A stretch of DNA of 64,000 nt. Origin: Pseudomonas ceruminis. GTDB lineage: Bacteria; Pseudomonadota; Gammaproteobacteria; Pseudomonadales; Pseudomonadaceae. Positions 44,007-54,100 of this stretch are shown here, in pieces. The stretch is taken from NCBI RefSeq assembly GCF_021602025.1, contig NZ_BQHW01000021.1:53554-117553 (forward strand). The letters run 5' to 3'. Every line of letters starts with the position of its first letter. The first letter of the stretch is position 1. A program made the position numbers and the translations under genes. The notes under the pieces were generated by a model, which saw nothing but the letters and a program-made list of their open reading frames with translations, did not search any database and was not told the origin of the DNA.

Positions 44007-44540
44007 ATGGCGAAGAAGGAAAGTACCCAGCACAAACTCGACCGCGTTCGCGCGCCCCGGGTCCATATCACCTACGACGTGGACATCGGCGATGCGCTCG
44101 AGAAAAAAGAGCTGCCCTTTGTCGTCGGCGTGCTGGGCGACTTCTCCGGCAACCCGCTGGAGCCTTTGCCCAAGCTCAAGGACCGCAAATTCGTGTTCAT
44201 CGACCGCGACAACTTCAACGGCGTGCTCAAGGGCATCAAGCCGCGCCTGACCTACCGCGTCGACAACACCCTGGCCAAAAACGGCACCCAGCTGGGCGTG
44301 GAGCTCAACTTCAACGCCCTGGAAGACTTCGAGCCGCAAAACGTGGTCAAGCAGGTCGAGCCGCTGCGCAAGCTGCTGGAAGTGCGTAACAAGCTGGCCG
44401 ACCTGCGCAACAAGATGGGCGGCAACGACAAGCTCGAAGAGCTGCTGATGGACGTGCTGCAGAACACCGAAAAACTGAAAACCCTGGGCAAGGAATTCGG
44501 TCGCGAAGCCGCCGCCCCCGCCAACGACGGCAAAGAGTAA
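44007..44540 (+). CDS. tssB: TssB, T6SS contractile sheath small subunit
   Basis: A 177-residue protein that pairs with TssC to build the contractile sheath in the cytoplasm. Family features are RAPRVHITYDVDIG near the N-terminus, ELPFVVGVLGDFSGNP, DRKFVFIDRDNF, and a C-terminal helix region. ATG 44007 has GGAG seven bases upstream; the frame to 43971 lies upstream of this site. It is followed by tssC after 14 bases. Confidence 0.97.
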   Translation: MAKKESTQHKLDRVRAPRVHITYDVDIGDALEKKELPFVVGVLGDFSGNPLEPLPKLKDRKFVFIDRDNFNGVLKGIKPRLTYRVDNTLAKNGTQLGVELNFNALEDFEPQNVVKQVEPLRKLLEVRNKLADLRNKMGGNDKLEELLMDVLQNTEKLKTLGKEFGREAAAPANDGKE

Positions 44541-44554
44541 GCAGGAGCCAGACG

Positions 44555-46057
44555 ATGACCGACAAGCAAACATTGCCACAACAGGACGCTGACCTGGTCG
44601 AAGTGGAAAGCTTCGCGCCGCAGGCCTCGCTGCTCGACAGCATCATTTCGCAAAGCCGTGTGGCCCGCTCCGACACCGAGCGCAACCGCACCCGCGACCT
44701 CATCGGTGAGCTGGTCAACCAGGTGCTCGAAGGCGAAATGACCCCGAGCAAAGACTTGATCGCCGTGCTCGACGCGCGCATCGCCGAGATCGACTCGATG
44801 CTCTCCGAGCAGATGAACGAGATCATGCACGCCCGTGAGTTCCAGCAGCTGGAAGCCTCCTGGCGCGGCCTGAAGTACCAGGTCGACCAGACCGAGACCA
44901 GCACCACGCTGAAGATTCACCTGCTCAACGCTTCGAAGAAGGACCTGGTACGCGACCTCAAGGCCGCCAGCGAATTCGACCAGAGCGCGCTGTTCAAGAA
45001 GGTCTACGAAGAAGAGTACGGCACCTTCGGTGGCGCGCCGTTCGGCATGCTGATCGGTGACTACGAGTTCAACCGCAACCCCGAAGACATGTACCTACTC
45101 GAAGAGATCTCGCACGTGGCCGCTGCGGCCCACGCGCCGTTCATTTCGGCCGCCTCGCCTGAGCTGTTTGGGTGGGACTCGTTCACCGACATGTCCGGCC
45201 CGCGCGACCTGGCGAAAATCTTCGACACCGTCGAATACGCCAAGTGGAAGTCGTTCCGCGCCTCGGAAGACTCGCGCTATGTCGGCCTCACCCTGCCGCA
45301 CGTGCTCGGCCGCCTGCCGTATGGCCCCGATACCACCCCGGTGGAAGAATTCAACTTCGTCGAGAGCGTCGACGGCCGTGACCACAACAAGTACCTGTGG
45401 ATGAACGCCGCCTACGCCCTGGGCACCCGTGTCACCGACGCCTTCGCCCGCTACGGCTGGTGCGTGGCGATCCGCGGGGTGGAGGGTGGCGGCCTGGTCG
45501 AAGGCCTGCCGACCCACACCTTCAAGACCGACGACGGCGAAATCGCCCTCAAGTGCCCGACCGAAATCGCCATCACCGACCGCCGCGAAAAAGAGCTGTC
45601 GGACCTTGGCTTTATCCCGCTGGTGCATTGCAAGGGCACCGACTACGCCGCGTTCTTCGGCACCCAGTCGGCGCAGAAGCAAAAGCAGTACAACACCGAC
45701 ATCGCCAATGCCAACGCACGCCTGTCGGCGCAGCTGCAGTACATCTTCGCCACCTCGCGCATCGCCCATTACATGAAGGCGATCATGCGCGACAAGATCG
45801 GCAGCTTCGCCTCACGCATGGATGTCGAGCGCTTCCTCAACCAGTGGCTGGCCAGCTACGTGCTGCTCGACGACACCGCCAGCCAGGAAGCCAAGGCCAA
45901 GTTCCCGCTGCGCGAAGCGCGCGCCGAGGTGTTCGAGGTGCCGGGCAAGCCTGGCGTGTACAAGGCCGTGACCTACCTGCGCCCGCACTACCAGCTGGAC
46001 GAACTGACCGCCTCGCTGCGCCTGGTAGCCGAACTGCCACAAGGCGCGCGCGGCTGA
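44555..46057 (+). CDS. tssC: TssC, T6SS contractile sheath large subunit
   Basis: A 500-residue protein of usual TssC length. It carries the typical stretches SWRGLKYQVDQTETSTTLKI, FGMLIGDYEF, LGRLPYG and, near the end, FASRMDVERFLNQWL. It forms the sheath with TssB and is recycled by ClpV. AGGAG stands about eight bases before the ATG. No damage is seen. Confidence 0.98.
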   Translation: MTDKQTLPQQDADLVEVESFAPQASLLDSIISQSRVARSDTERNRTRDLIGELVNQVLEGEMTPSKDLIAVLDARIAEIDSMLSEQMNEIMHAREFQQLEASWRGLKYQVDQTETSTTLKIHLLNASKKDLVRDLKAASEFDQSALFKKVYEEEYGTFGGAPFGMLIGDYEFNRNPEDMYLLEEISHVAAAAHAPFISAASPELFGWDSFTDMSGPRDLAKIFDTVEYAKWKSFRASEDSRYVGLTLPHVLGRLPYGPDTTPVEEFNFVESVDGRDHNKYLWMNAAYALGTRVTDAFARYGWCVAIRGVEGGGLVEGLPTHTFKTDDGEIALKCPTEIAITDRREKELSDLGFIPLVHCKGTDYAAFFGTQSAQKQKQYNTDIANANARLSAQLQYIFATSRIAHYMKAIMRDKIGSFASRMDVERFLNQWLASYVLLDDTASQEAKAKFPLREARAEVFEVPGKPGVYKAVTYLRPHYQLDELTASLRLVAELPQGARG

Positions 46058-46084
46058 GCCGGCCTACGTGTTCAAGGATGACAC

Positions 46085-46567
46085 ATGAGTAATCAGGCCC
46101 GCTTGCTGCCCTCGCTGCTCGACCGACTGCTGGACGACCGTCCATACCAGTCGGCCGAGCCCGCCTTGCAGCGCACCTGTTCGCTGGCCGAGTACAAGGC
46201 CAGCATCGTCCGCGACCTGGAGGTGCTGGTGAACACTCGCCAGTCCCTGGTCGCCGAAGAGCTCGACGGCTTCAGCCAGCTGGGTGGGTCCATCCTTGAA
46301 TACGGCATGCCCGACTTCATCAGCCGCAGCGTGCTCGACCCGCATGACCGCCGCCTGATCCAGCAACAGCTGGAGCGGGCGATCAGCACGGGTGACCGGC
46401 GTTTCCGCCGGGTGCGCGTGCAGCTGTTGGCCCAGCAGAACGGCCATCGCATGTTGACCTTCCGCGTGGACGCCGTGTTGCGTCTGCAGGACATCAGCCG
46501 CCAGGTGTCGTTCGATGCCGTGCTGCAGGTCAACACCCAGGAATACAAAGTGCAGAACCTCAACTGA
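46085..46567 (+). CDS. tssE: TssE, T6SS baseplate protein (gp25-like)
   Basis: A 160-residue baseplate wedge protein of the gp25 family. The conserved elements are LLPSLLDRLLDD at the start, then LVNTRQSLVAEELDGF, SILEYGMPDF and RRFRRVRVQLL. AAGGA lies before the ATG. Its stop shares one base with the tssF start (TGATG), so the two are translationally coupled. Confidence 0.96.
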   Translation: MSNQARLLPSLLDRLLDDRPYQSAEPALQRTCSLAEYKASIVRDLEVLVNTRQSLVAEELDGFSQLGGSILEYGMPDFISRSVLDPHDRRLIQQQLERAISTGDRRFRRVRVQLLAQQNGHRMLTFRVDAVLRLQDISRQVSFDAVLQVNTQEYKVQNLN

Positions 46568-48387
46568 TGCTCGACGAACTGCTGCCCTACTACGAAAAGG
46601 AACTGTCGCACCTGCGCTTCCTCGGCCAGGAGTTTGCTGCGCAGTACCCGAAAATCGCCTCGCGGCTGCTGATCGAGGGTGACAACTGCGAAGACCCGCA
46701 TACCGAGCGGCTGATCGAGGCGTTTTCGTTCCTGTCGGCGCGCGTGCATAAAAAGCTCGATGACGAGTTCCCCGAAATCGTCGAGTCGTTCCTTGAGGTG
46801 CTGTATCCGCACTACCTGCGCCCTACTCCGTCGATGTCGATCGCCGAGCTGAGCCTGGGCAAGCACGAAAAAGTTACCGAAGCCTATTGCGTGGCTCGGC
46901 ATACCGAGATGCACGCCAATGCCGTCGAAGGCGTGGTGTGCAAGTTCCGCACCTGCTACCCGGTGGAGCTATGGCCGATCGCAGTGCAACAGGCGTCGTT
47001 CGGTGAGATGGAGCGTTCGGCGTTCAATGGCCACAGTGCTGACCTGGTGGCGCGCCTGCGCATCCGCCTGCAAGCCACCGGTGATGCCCTGTTCGGCCAG
47101 ATGGAACTTGATCGTTTGCGCTTCTTCCTCGATGGCGAAGCGACGCTCATGCACCAACTGTACGAGCTGTTGTTCAACAACCTGGCCAAAGCCACGCTCA
47201 GCTTCCAGGATGAAGGCCGCAACCGCGAAGTCGCGCTGCCGGCCGATGCCTTGAAGGCCGTGGGCTATGCCCGCGACGAGGGCCTGGTGGACTATTCCGA
47301 GCGCTCGTTCCTGGGCTACCGCCTGCTGCACGAGTACTTCACGTTCCCCGACAAATTCATGTTCTTCGACCTTTGCGGGTTTGCCCGCATCCTGCAGGGC
47401 AAGGCCATCGAGCAGGTCGAGATCAACTTCTATTTCAACGACTACGACCTCAGCGAGCGCCTGTCGCGGTTGACCCAGAACATCGGCCGCAACAACTTCA
47501 AGCTCAACTGCACGCCGATCATCAACCTGTTCCGCCAACAGGCCGAGCCGATCAAGCTCACCCATACCCAGCACGAGTACCCGGTCACCCCGGACATTCG
47601 CCTGCACAACGCCGCCGAGGTGGTGTCGATCGACCGCGTGCGCCGCGTGCGCAAACTGGGCGGTATCGACCACGTCGGCACCTGCCAGCCGTTTTTCGAA
47701 CCGCGTGGCGAGCAAGACCCGCACAACAGCTACTGGATCGCCCGCCGGCGCAACCAGGGCGATGCCACCGCCATGAGCATCCGCGTGGTCGACCGCGACC
47801 TGGAGCTGATCGACGGCAACAGCGACACCCTCAGCATCAGCCTCACCTGCAGCAACCGCGATGTACCGCTGATGCTGCCGTTCGGCGGCGAGCGTGGCGA
47901 CTTCAACATCCCGGCCAACTCGGTGATCAAGGACATCCGCTGCCTGCGCAAACCCACCGCCACGGTGCGCGTCCCGCTGGGCAAGGGCCTGATCTGGCGG
48001 CTGATTGCGCACCTGTCGCTCAACCACCTGTCACTGGTCAGCCAGGGCCGCGAAGTGCTGCTCGAACTGCTGTCGCTGTACAACTACCGCAACGTGTCGG
48101 CCATCCGCAAACAGATCAACGGCATCAAGGCGATCAGCAGCGAACCGGTGGTGGCACGCATCGGCCACCCGCGGCCGAACTTCGTACGCGGCGTGGGCAT
48201 CACCCTGACCTTCGACGAAAGCCAGTTCACCGGCAGCGGCGTGTTCCTGTTCGGCATGGTGCTGGACCACTTCTTCGGCCAGTACTGCTCGATGAACAGC
48301 TTCACCCAATTGACCTTGCGCACCCACCAACGAGAAAAGAGAGTCGTCCAATGGCCAGCCCGTACTGGCGATCAGCCCCTGGTCTGA
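46567..48387 (+). CDS. tssF: TssF, T6SS baseplate protein
   Basis: A 606-residue baseplate wedge component (VasA/ImpG family). The start LPYYEKELSHLRFLGQEFA and the following YPKIASRLL, CEDPHTERLIEAFSFL are typical of the family, as is the C-terminal RGVGITLTFDE...GVFLFGMVLDHFF. It works with TssE, TssG and TssK around VgrG. Its last 37 bases overlap the tssG start. Confidence 0.97.
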   Translation: MLDELLPYYEKELSHLRFLGQEFAAQYPKIASRLLIEGDNCEDPHTERLIEAFSFLSARVHKKLDDEFPEIVESFLEVLYPHYLRPTPSMSIAELSLGKHEKVTEAYCVARHTEMHANAVEGVVCKFRTCYPVELWPIAVQQASFGEMERSAFNGHSADLVARLRIRLQATGDALFGQMELDRLRFFLDGEATLMHQLYELLFNNLAKATLSFQDEGRNREVALPADALKAVGYARDEGLVDYSERSFLGYRLLHEYFTFPDKFMFFDLCGFARILQGKAIEQVEINFYFNDYDLSERLSRLTQNIGRNNFKLNCTPIINLFRQQAEPIKLTHTQHEYPVTPDIRLHNAAEVVSIDRVRRVRKLGGIDHVGTCQPFFEPRGEQDPHNSYWIARRRNQGDATAMSIRVVDRDLELIDGNSDTLSISLTCSNRDVPLMLPFGGERGDFNIPANSVIKDIRCLRKPTATVRVPLGKGLIWRLIAHLSLNHLSLVSQGREVLLELLSLYNYRNVSAIRKQINGIKAISSEPVVARIGHPRPNFVRGVGITLTFDESQFTGSGVFLFGMVLDHFFGQYCSMNSFTQLTLRTHQREKRVVQWPARTGDQPLV

Positions 48388-49421
48388 TCGATCAAGCCAG
48401 AGCCGAGCCGCACCGATTCGAATTCTTTCAATTGGTGCGCTTGCTCCGCCTGCATTACAGCCGCACCGGGCGCATGGACCTGGCAACCCGGCCGCACGAA
48501 GACCCGCTGCGTTTTCGCAGCCAGTTGTCGTTGGCGTTCCCGGCCAGTGAAGTCAGCGAACTGCACTTCGAACGTGAAGGCAAGGTGTCGACGGCCGGCC
48601 TGCCGCTGTCGGAAGTGCAGGTGACCTTCATGGGCCTGGTCGGGCCGTCGGGTGTGCTGCCGCGGCCATACACCGAGCTGCTGCTGGAACGCCACGTGCA
48701 GTACCGCGACGATGCCGCCCATGCGTTCCTGGACATCTTCTCGCACCGCATGACCACGCTGTTCTACGAAGCCTGGCAAAAGTACAAGTTCCACATCGAG
48801 CACGAGCGCAACGGCACCTCGGGTTTCGATGGCTACCTGCTCAACCTCGTCGGGCTGGGCCCGCGTGCGCAGCAATTGAAGTTCGAGCAGCCGCAACCTG
48901 TGCTGCGCCGCGAACTGTTCAGCTACTTTGCCGGGCTGCTCAGCCAGAAGCCGCGCAACGCGCTCAACCTGGAGCGCATGCTGGGCTTCTATTTCGGCTT
49001 GCCGATCCAGGTCAAGCAGTTCGCCGGCCGCTGGCTCAAGCTGCAGCCCGAGCAGTGCACTCAGCTTGGCCGCAAGAACGCCCAGCTCGGCCACAGCGCC
49101 GTAGCCGGCAACCGCGTGTGGGATTACCAGTCGTGCATCCGCATCGACCTGGGCCCCTTGGCCCTGGCCGATTACCAGCGTTTTCAACCGGGCACCGAGT
49201 GCTACAACAAGCTGGTTGAGCTGGTGCGCTTCTATATAGGTGCCGAGCTGGACTTCGAAATTGCCCCTCGCCTCAAGCGCGAGGCCGTGCCGCGCGCCCA
49301 GCTGGGCCGCAGCGGCAATGTCGCGCTGGGCTGGCTGGGCTGGCTCAAACGCCCTGGCCGTGACGCGGAGCCTTCGCGTTGCGCCGTCTTCCACATTCCT
49401 TACGATGGGGTCGCCTTGTGA
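48351..49421 (+). CDS. tssG: TssG, T6SS baseplate protein
   Basis: A 356-residue baseplate wedge protein (VasB/ImpH family): the start with EPHRFEFFQLVRLLRLHY, then LSLAFPASEVSELHFE, VTFMGLVGPSGVLPRPYTEL and a C-terminal LGPLALADYQRFQPG. I start at ATG 48351 (MASPYWRSAPGL), 37 bases inside tssF; the frame is open far upstream but only overlaps tssF there. The stop overlaps the tssH start. Confidence 0.96.
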   Translation: MASPYWRSAPGLIDQARAEPHRFEFFQLVRLLRLHYSRTGRMDLATRPHEDPLRFRSQLSLAFPASEVSELHFEREGKVSTAGLPLSEVQVTFMGLVGPSGVLPRPYTELLLERHVQYRDDAAHAFLDIFSHRMTTLFYEAWQKYKFHIEHERNGTSGFDGYLLNLVGLGPRAQQLKFEQPQPVLRRELFSYFAGLLSQKPRNALNLERMLGFYFGLPIQVKQFAGRWLKLQPEQCTQLGRKNAQLGHSAVAGNRVWDYQSCIRIDLGPLALADYQRFQPGTECYNKLVELVRFYIGAELDFEIAPRLKREAVPRAQLGRSGNVALGWLGWLKRPGRDAEPSRCAVFHIPYDGVAL

Positions 49422-52015
49422 ACCTGAAGTCTCTGTTCGCCAAGCTCAACGAAACCAGCCGCACGGCCACTGAAAGCGCGGCGGCCCTGTGCCTGTCGGA
49501 GCACCACTATGACGTCGAGGTCGAGCACCTGCTGCTGCAACTGCTCGACAACAGCGACAGCGACCTGCCGGTGATCCTGCGCCACTACGATGTGGTGGCC
49601 GAGCGTCTGCAGGCGCAACTGGTCACCGCCCTGGGCACCTTCAAAAAGGGCAACACCCGCACGCCAGCGCTGTCGCCGCACATCACCCGCATGATCGAAC
49701 AGGCCTGGGTGCTGGCCTCGATCGAGTACGGTGTCGGCCAGGTGCGCAGCGCCCATCTGCTGCAAGCGTTGCTCGACGACGCCGAACTGCGCCGTGTGGT
49801 AATCGCCTCTGCACCGGAGCTGGAAAAGGTCAACGCCGACGACCTGCGCCTGAACCTGGCGGTACTGGTCGAAGGCAGCGCCGAATCGAAGCTGGCAAGC
49901 CCCTTGGCCAGCCCAGCTGCGCCGGTGACCGGCGCTGGCAAGGTAGGTGGCAAGACCCCTGCCCTGGACCAGTACACCGTCAACCTCACGCAAAGCGCCC
50001 GGGACGGCCGTATCGACCCGGTGCTCGGCCGCGAGTTCGAAGTGCGGCAGATGGTCGATATCCTCACCCGCCGCCGCCAGAACAACCCGATCCTGACCGG
50101 TGAAGCCGGGGTCGGCAAAACCGCTGTGGTCGAAGGCCTGGCCCTGCGCATCGCCCAGGGCGATGTACCGGCGGTGCTCAAGGACGTGGCCCTGCACACC
50201 CTCGACCTGGGCCTGCTGCAAGCCGGCGCCGGGGTAAAAGGCGAGTTCGAAAACCGCCTGAAGGCGGTGATCGAAGAGGTCAAGCGCAGCCTGCACCCGA
50301 TCATCCTGTTCATCGACGAAGCCCACACCCTGATCGGCTCGGGTGGCCAAGCCGGGCAGAACGATGCCGCCAACCTGCTCAAGCCAGCCCTGGCCCGTGG
50401 CGAGTTGCGCACCATCGCCGCCACCACCTGGGCCGAGTACAAGAAGTACTTCGAGAAAGACGCCGCCCTCGCCCGCCGCTTTCAGGTGGTCAAAGTCGAA
50501 GAGCCTGACGAAGACAAGGCCATTTACATGCTGCGCGGCCTGCTCGGCAAGATGCGCGAACACCACAAGGTGGCGGTGATGGACGAAGCGCTGGTACAGG
50601 CTGTGCGCCTGTCCAACCGCTACATCACTGGCCGCCAGCTGCCGGACAAGGCAGTCAGCGTGCTCGACACCGCCTGCGCGCGCATCGCCCTGGCGCAATC
50701 GTCGCAGCCAGGTGCATTGGAAGACAGCCGCCGCCACATCGACAACCTGCAGGCCGAAATCGCCGTGCTCGACCACGAAGCCGGCAAAGGCCACGACCAT
50801 GCTCGCCGCCTGGCCGAGCTGCAGGCCGCCCTGCAGGCCGAGCAGGCCCAGGAACAGCGCCTGGCCGCCCAATGGCAGCAAGAGCTGGAACTGGTCGAGC
50901 AGCTCAAGGCCCTGGACAGCGCCAAGCAGGCCGATGCCGAACAACTCAACGCCCTGCGCGCCGAACTCAGCACTGTGCAAGGCGACCAGCCACTGGTGCA
51001 CGCCTTGGTCGATGCCGGCGCCATCGCCCAAGTGATCAGCGGCTGGACCGGCATCCCCCTGGGCAAGATGCTGCGTGACGAGATCGACACCGTGCAGCGC
51101 CTGCCAGCCCTGCTCGGCGAACGGGTGCTGGGCCAGGACCACGCCCTGCACGAGATCGGCAAGCGCATCAAGATTTCCCGCGCCCGCATGGAAGACCCGA
51201 ACAAACCGATCGGCGTGTTCCTGCTGCTCGGCCCCAGCGGCGTCGGCAAGACCGAAACCGCGCTGGCCCTGGCCGACACCTTGTACGGCGGCGAGCGCAA
51301 CCTGATCACCATCAACATGTCCGAGTATCAGGAAGCCCACACCGTGTCGAGCCTCAAGGGCTCGCCGCCCGGCTACGTCGGTTACGGCGAAGGCGGCGTG
51401 CTGACTGAGGCCGTGCGCCGCAAGCCGTACAGCGTGGTGTTGCTGGACGAGGTGGAAAAGGCCCACCCCGACGTGCTCGAGCTGTTCTTCCAGGTGTTCG
51501 ACAAGGGCGTGCTGGACGACGGCGAAGGCCGTGAGATCAACTTCCGCAACACGGTGATCATCCTTACCTCCAACACCGGCACCGAACGCATCATGCACAC
51601 CTGCCTGAACGCTGAAACGCTGCCCACGCCGGAGGCTATCGTCGAAGGCCTGCGCGATGAGCTCAACCGAGTGTTCAAGCCGGCCTTCCTCGGCCGCCTG
51701 AGCATCGTGCCGTTCTACCCGGTACAGGACCAGATCCTCGAGCGCATCGTCGCGCTCAAGCTCGACCGCATCGCCAAGCGTTTTGCCCGTAACCATCAGG
51801 CTGAACTCAGCTACGGCGATGCGCTGGTCAAGGCCATTGCAGCGCGTTGCACCGAGGTCGACAGCGGCGCGCGCAACATCGACAACATCCTGTCGCGCAC
51901 CTTGATGCCCGAGCTGGCCCAGCACGTGCTCGAGCGCATGGCGCAGGACGCACCGATCGAACGCCTGACGATCGAGCTGGGCAGCGATGGCGATTTCGCC
52001 TATCGCCTGGCCTGA
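49418..52015 (+). CDS. tssH: TssH/ClpV, T6SS sheath-recycling AAA+ ATPase
   Basis: An 865-residue ClpB-like hexameric ATPase that disassembles contracted TssBC sheaths. The N-domain (1-160) is followed by the first AAA+ module with Walker A GEAGVGKTAVVEG and Walker B ILFIDEAH, a coiled middle region (about 425-530), and the second module with GPSGVGKTETALA and VVLLDEVEKAH. The start is GTG at 49418, overlapping the tssG stop (GTGA); VNLKSLFAKLNETSRTA is the typical N-terminus. An in-frame ATG at 49379 lies inside tssG and adds unrelated residues. Confidence 0.97.
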   Translation: MNLKSLFAKLNETSRTATESAAALCLSEHHYDVEVEHLLLQLLDNSDSDLPVILRHYDVVAERLQAQLVTALGTFKKGNTRTPALSPHITRMIEQAWVLASIEYGVGQVRSAHLLQALLDDAELRRVVIASAPELEKVNADDLRLNLAVLVEGSAESKLASPLASPAAPVTGAGKVGGKTPALDQYTVNLTQSARDGRIDPVLGREFEVRQMVDILTRRRQNNPILTGEAGVGKTAVVEGLALRIAQGDVPAVLKDVALHTLDLGLLQAGAGVKGEFENRLKAVIEEVKRSLHPIILFIDEAHTLIGSGGQAGQNDAANLLKPALARGELRTIAATTWAEYKKYFEKDAALARRFQVVKVEEPDEDKAIYMLRGLLGKMREHHKVAVMDEALVQAVRLSNRYITGRQLPDKAVSVLDTACARIALAQSSQPGALEDSRRHIDNLQAEIAVLDHEAGKGHDHARRLAELQAALQAEQAQEQRLAAQWQQELELVEQLKALDSAKQADAEQLNALRAELSTVQGDQPLVHALVDAGAIAQVISGWTGIPLGKMLRDEIDTVQRLPALLGERVLGQDHALHEIGKRIKISRARMEDPNKPIGVFLLLGPSGVGKTETALALADTLYGGERNLITINMSEYQEAHTVSSLKGSPPGYVGYGEGGVLTEAVRRKPYSVVLLDEVEKAHPDVLELFFQVFDKGVLDDGEGREINFRNTVIILTSNTGTERIMHTCLNAETLPTPEAIVEGLRDELNRVFKPAFLGRLSIVPFYPVQDQILERIVALKLDRIAKRFARNHQAELSYGDALVKAIAARCTEVDSGARNIDNILSRTLMPELAQHVLERMAQDAPIERLTIELGSDGDFAYRLA

Positions 52016-52040
52016 ATCAGTACCTGGAGGTTTAGCCGTC

Positions 52041-52760
52041 ATGCAACGCAGCCACACCACACTCAAGCGCCTCAGCGCTGTCGCCCTGCTGCTGGCACTC
52101 GCCGGCTGCGGGGTCACCGACCGCATCGGCAAGCGCATGGACGACAGCTGGGCCGCTGACATGCTGGCCGACAGCGAGAAGGTCATCCTGACCTCCGATG
52201 GCGGCAACCAGCTCAACCCCGATGCCGAGGGCAAACCGTTGTCGGTGGTGTTGCGTGTTTACCAGCTCACCGACCTCGAACGCTTTGCTGCCAGCGATGC
52301 CGACACCCTCTGGGATGCCCCGGAAAAAGCCCTGGGCAACACCCTGGTGGAGGCCCGCGAGCTCACCCTGCTGCCGGGCATCGGCCAGGTCGACCAGTGG
52401 CCGCTGGCCAAAAGCGCCCGTTACGTCGGTATGGCTGCCTTCTTCCGCGACGACCAGGATGCCCGCTGGAAGGTTGCCTTCGACGCCAACTCGCTGCGCA
52501 AGGACGGCATCTGGTTCTCCTCCGATGGCCTGCGCATTCTCGTCGACAAGACGGCAATCACCGCCGTGCGTGGCGTGGACGTGCTGAACAAGCCGCCCAC
52601 CGCCGAGCAAGTGGCGGCCGCCCAGGCCAAGGACGCCGCACCGACCATCAGCGACAAGGTGCAAGACGCGGTGATCGACAAGGCCACGGACGCTGCCGGC
52701 CAGTCGGCGCGAAACGCCATGGATTCAAAATTCAACTCTTTAGTGGATAGCGTCAAATGA
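52041..52760 (+). CDS. tssJ: TssJ, T6SS outer-membrane lipoprotein
   Basis: A 239-residue lipoprotein that anchors the TssLM complex in the outer membrane. It has a basic signal peptide with a hydrophobic stretch and lipobox LAGC (about residues 21-24), then the TssJ beta domain (LSVVLRVYQLTDLERF, ELTLLPGIGQVDQWPL, RYVGMAAFFRD). A helical Ala-rich tail of about 60 residues (PPTAEQVAAAQAKDAAPT) extends beyond the core domain. The start at 52041 follows GGAGG by 11 bases; the stop overlaps the tssK start (ATGA). Confidence 0.95.
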   Translation: MQRSHTTLKRLSAVALLLALAGCGVTDRIGKRMDDSWAADMLADSEKVILTSDGGNQLNPDAEGKPLSVVLRVYQLTDLERFAASDADTLWDAPEKALGNTLVEARELTLLPGIGQVDQWPLAKSARYVGMAAFFRDDQDARWKVAFDANSLRKDGIWFSSDGLRILVDKTAITAVRGVDVLNKPPTAEQVAAAQAKDAAPTISDKVQDAVIDKATDAAGQSARNAMDSKFNSLVDSVK

Positions 52761-54100
52761 GCAAGCAGAGCCGAGTGATGTGGTCAGAAGGCATGTTCCT
52801 GCTGCCCCAGCACTTCCAATACCAGGATGAGTTCCACCAGCACCAGCTGGCCGAAGCGACGCTGCGCGGCACCCCGTTCCATTGGGGCGTGCAGGCGTTG
52901 CAGGTGGACGAGGATGCCCTGGCCAACGGTTCGCTGCAGCTCAAGCGCCTGAAACTGGTGTTCCCCGACGGCAGCCTGTACGACGCACCGCAGCACGACC
53001 CGCTGCCGGCCGCACGCGACCTCAAGGACCTGCTCAAGGCCAACGACCTGAAGGTTTATGCCGCACTCAAACTGCCCGAGCCCTTCGGCCTCAACTATGT
53101 CGAGGATGGCCAGGAGCACAAGGCTGCGCGGCGCTTTCGCAAACAGTTCGATACCCTGCCCGACCTCAACGAAGGCGAGCTGGAAAACGAAATCACCAGC
53201 CTGCGGCTGAACGTGGTGCTGCTGGTGGACGGCGACAGCCTTGATGGCTACAGCCATTGCCCGTTGGCCAAGCTGACGCGCAACAGCATGGGCGGTTTCA
53301 ACCTCGACCCGCATTTCGTTCATCCCACCCTGCACCTGGGCAGCCACGATACCTTGGCCGGCATCGGCAAGCGCCTGCTCGGTGCCCTGCAGGCCAAGAG
53401 CAAGGCTCTGTCGGGCCGGCGCCGAGAACGCGCCGACCAGATCGCCGAATTCGGCTCCAGTGACGTGACCCTGTTCTGGCTGTTGAACACCGTCAACCGT
53501 GCCCACCCACAACTGGCCCACTTGCTGGCCCACCCGCGCCTGCACCCGGAGCGCCTGTACCTGTTCCTGGCGGACCTGGCCGGCGGCTTGCTGACCTTTA
53601 CCCTGGACACCCAGCTGAGCGATGTGCCCGATTACGACCACCACGACCCGGCGGCCTCATTGGTCAAGCTCGACGAAATGATCCGGGTGATGCTCGACAA
53701 CGTCGTGCCCAACCAGTGCATCGTCATCAACCTCACGCAGACCAAACCGTCGTACTGGCAAGGGCAACTGCGCGACCCGCGCCTGGCCGAAGCCGACTTC
53801 TATATCTCGGTACACGCCGACATGCCCGGTGCCAGCCTGCTGGAACTGGTGCCGCGAGCGTTCAAGGTCGGCTCGCCGGAAGACATCGAGGTGGTGGTCA
53901 ACAGCGCCATGCCGGGGGTCACCCTCAACCATGCCGCACGGCTGCCCAACGCCATTCCGGTGCGCCTGGACAACCAGTACTTCGCCATCGAGCCACACGG
54001 CAATGTCTACGAGCGAATGATGAACGCCCAGACCATCTGCTTCTACGCGCCCAGCGCCTTTACCAACCTCAAGCTTGAACTGATGGCGGTGCTCAAATGA
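52757..54100 (+). CDS. tssK: TssK, T6SS baseplate-membrane complex adaptor
   Basis: A 447-residue protein that links the baseplate to the TssJLM membrane complex. The family start VMWSEGMFLLPQHFQYQDEF is clear, as is HPRLHPERLYLFLADLAGGL in the middle and LDNQYFAIEPHGNVYERM near the end. Usual family length. It overlaps both neighbours by four bases. Confidence 0.98.
   Translation: MSKQSRVMWSEGMFLLPQHFQYQDEFHQHQLAEATLRGTPFHWGVQALQVDEDALANGSLQLKRLKLVFPDGSLYDAPQHDPLPAARDLKDLLKANDLKVYAALKLPEPFGLNYVEDGQEHKAARRFRKQFDTLPDLNEGELENEITSLRLNVVLLVDGDSLDGYSHCPLAKLTRNSMGGFNLDPHFVHPTLHLGSHDTLAGIGKRLLGALQAKSKALSGRRRERADQIAEFGSSDVTLFWLLNTVNRAHPQLAHLLAHPRLHPERLYLFLADLAGGLLTFTLDTQLSDVPDYDHHDPAASLVKLDEMIRVMLDNVVPNQCIVINLTQTKPSYWQGQLRDPRLAEADFYISVHADMPGASLLELVPRAFKVGSPEDIEVVVNSAMPGVTLNHAARLPNAIPVRLDNQYFAIEPHGNVYERMMNAQTICFYAPSAFTNLKLELMAVLK

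Noticed and set aside
49400-52234. 944-codon minus-strand frame
   Set aside because: Antisense to clpV (tssH), whose AAA+ motifs are unmistakable; the antisense product has no domain pattern.
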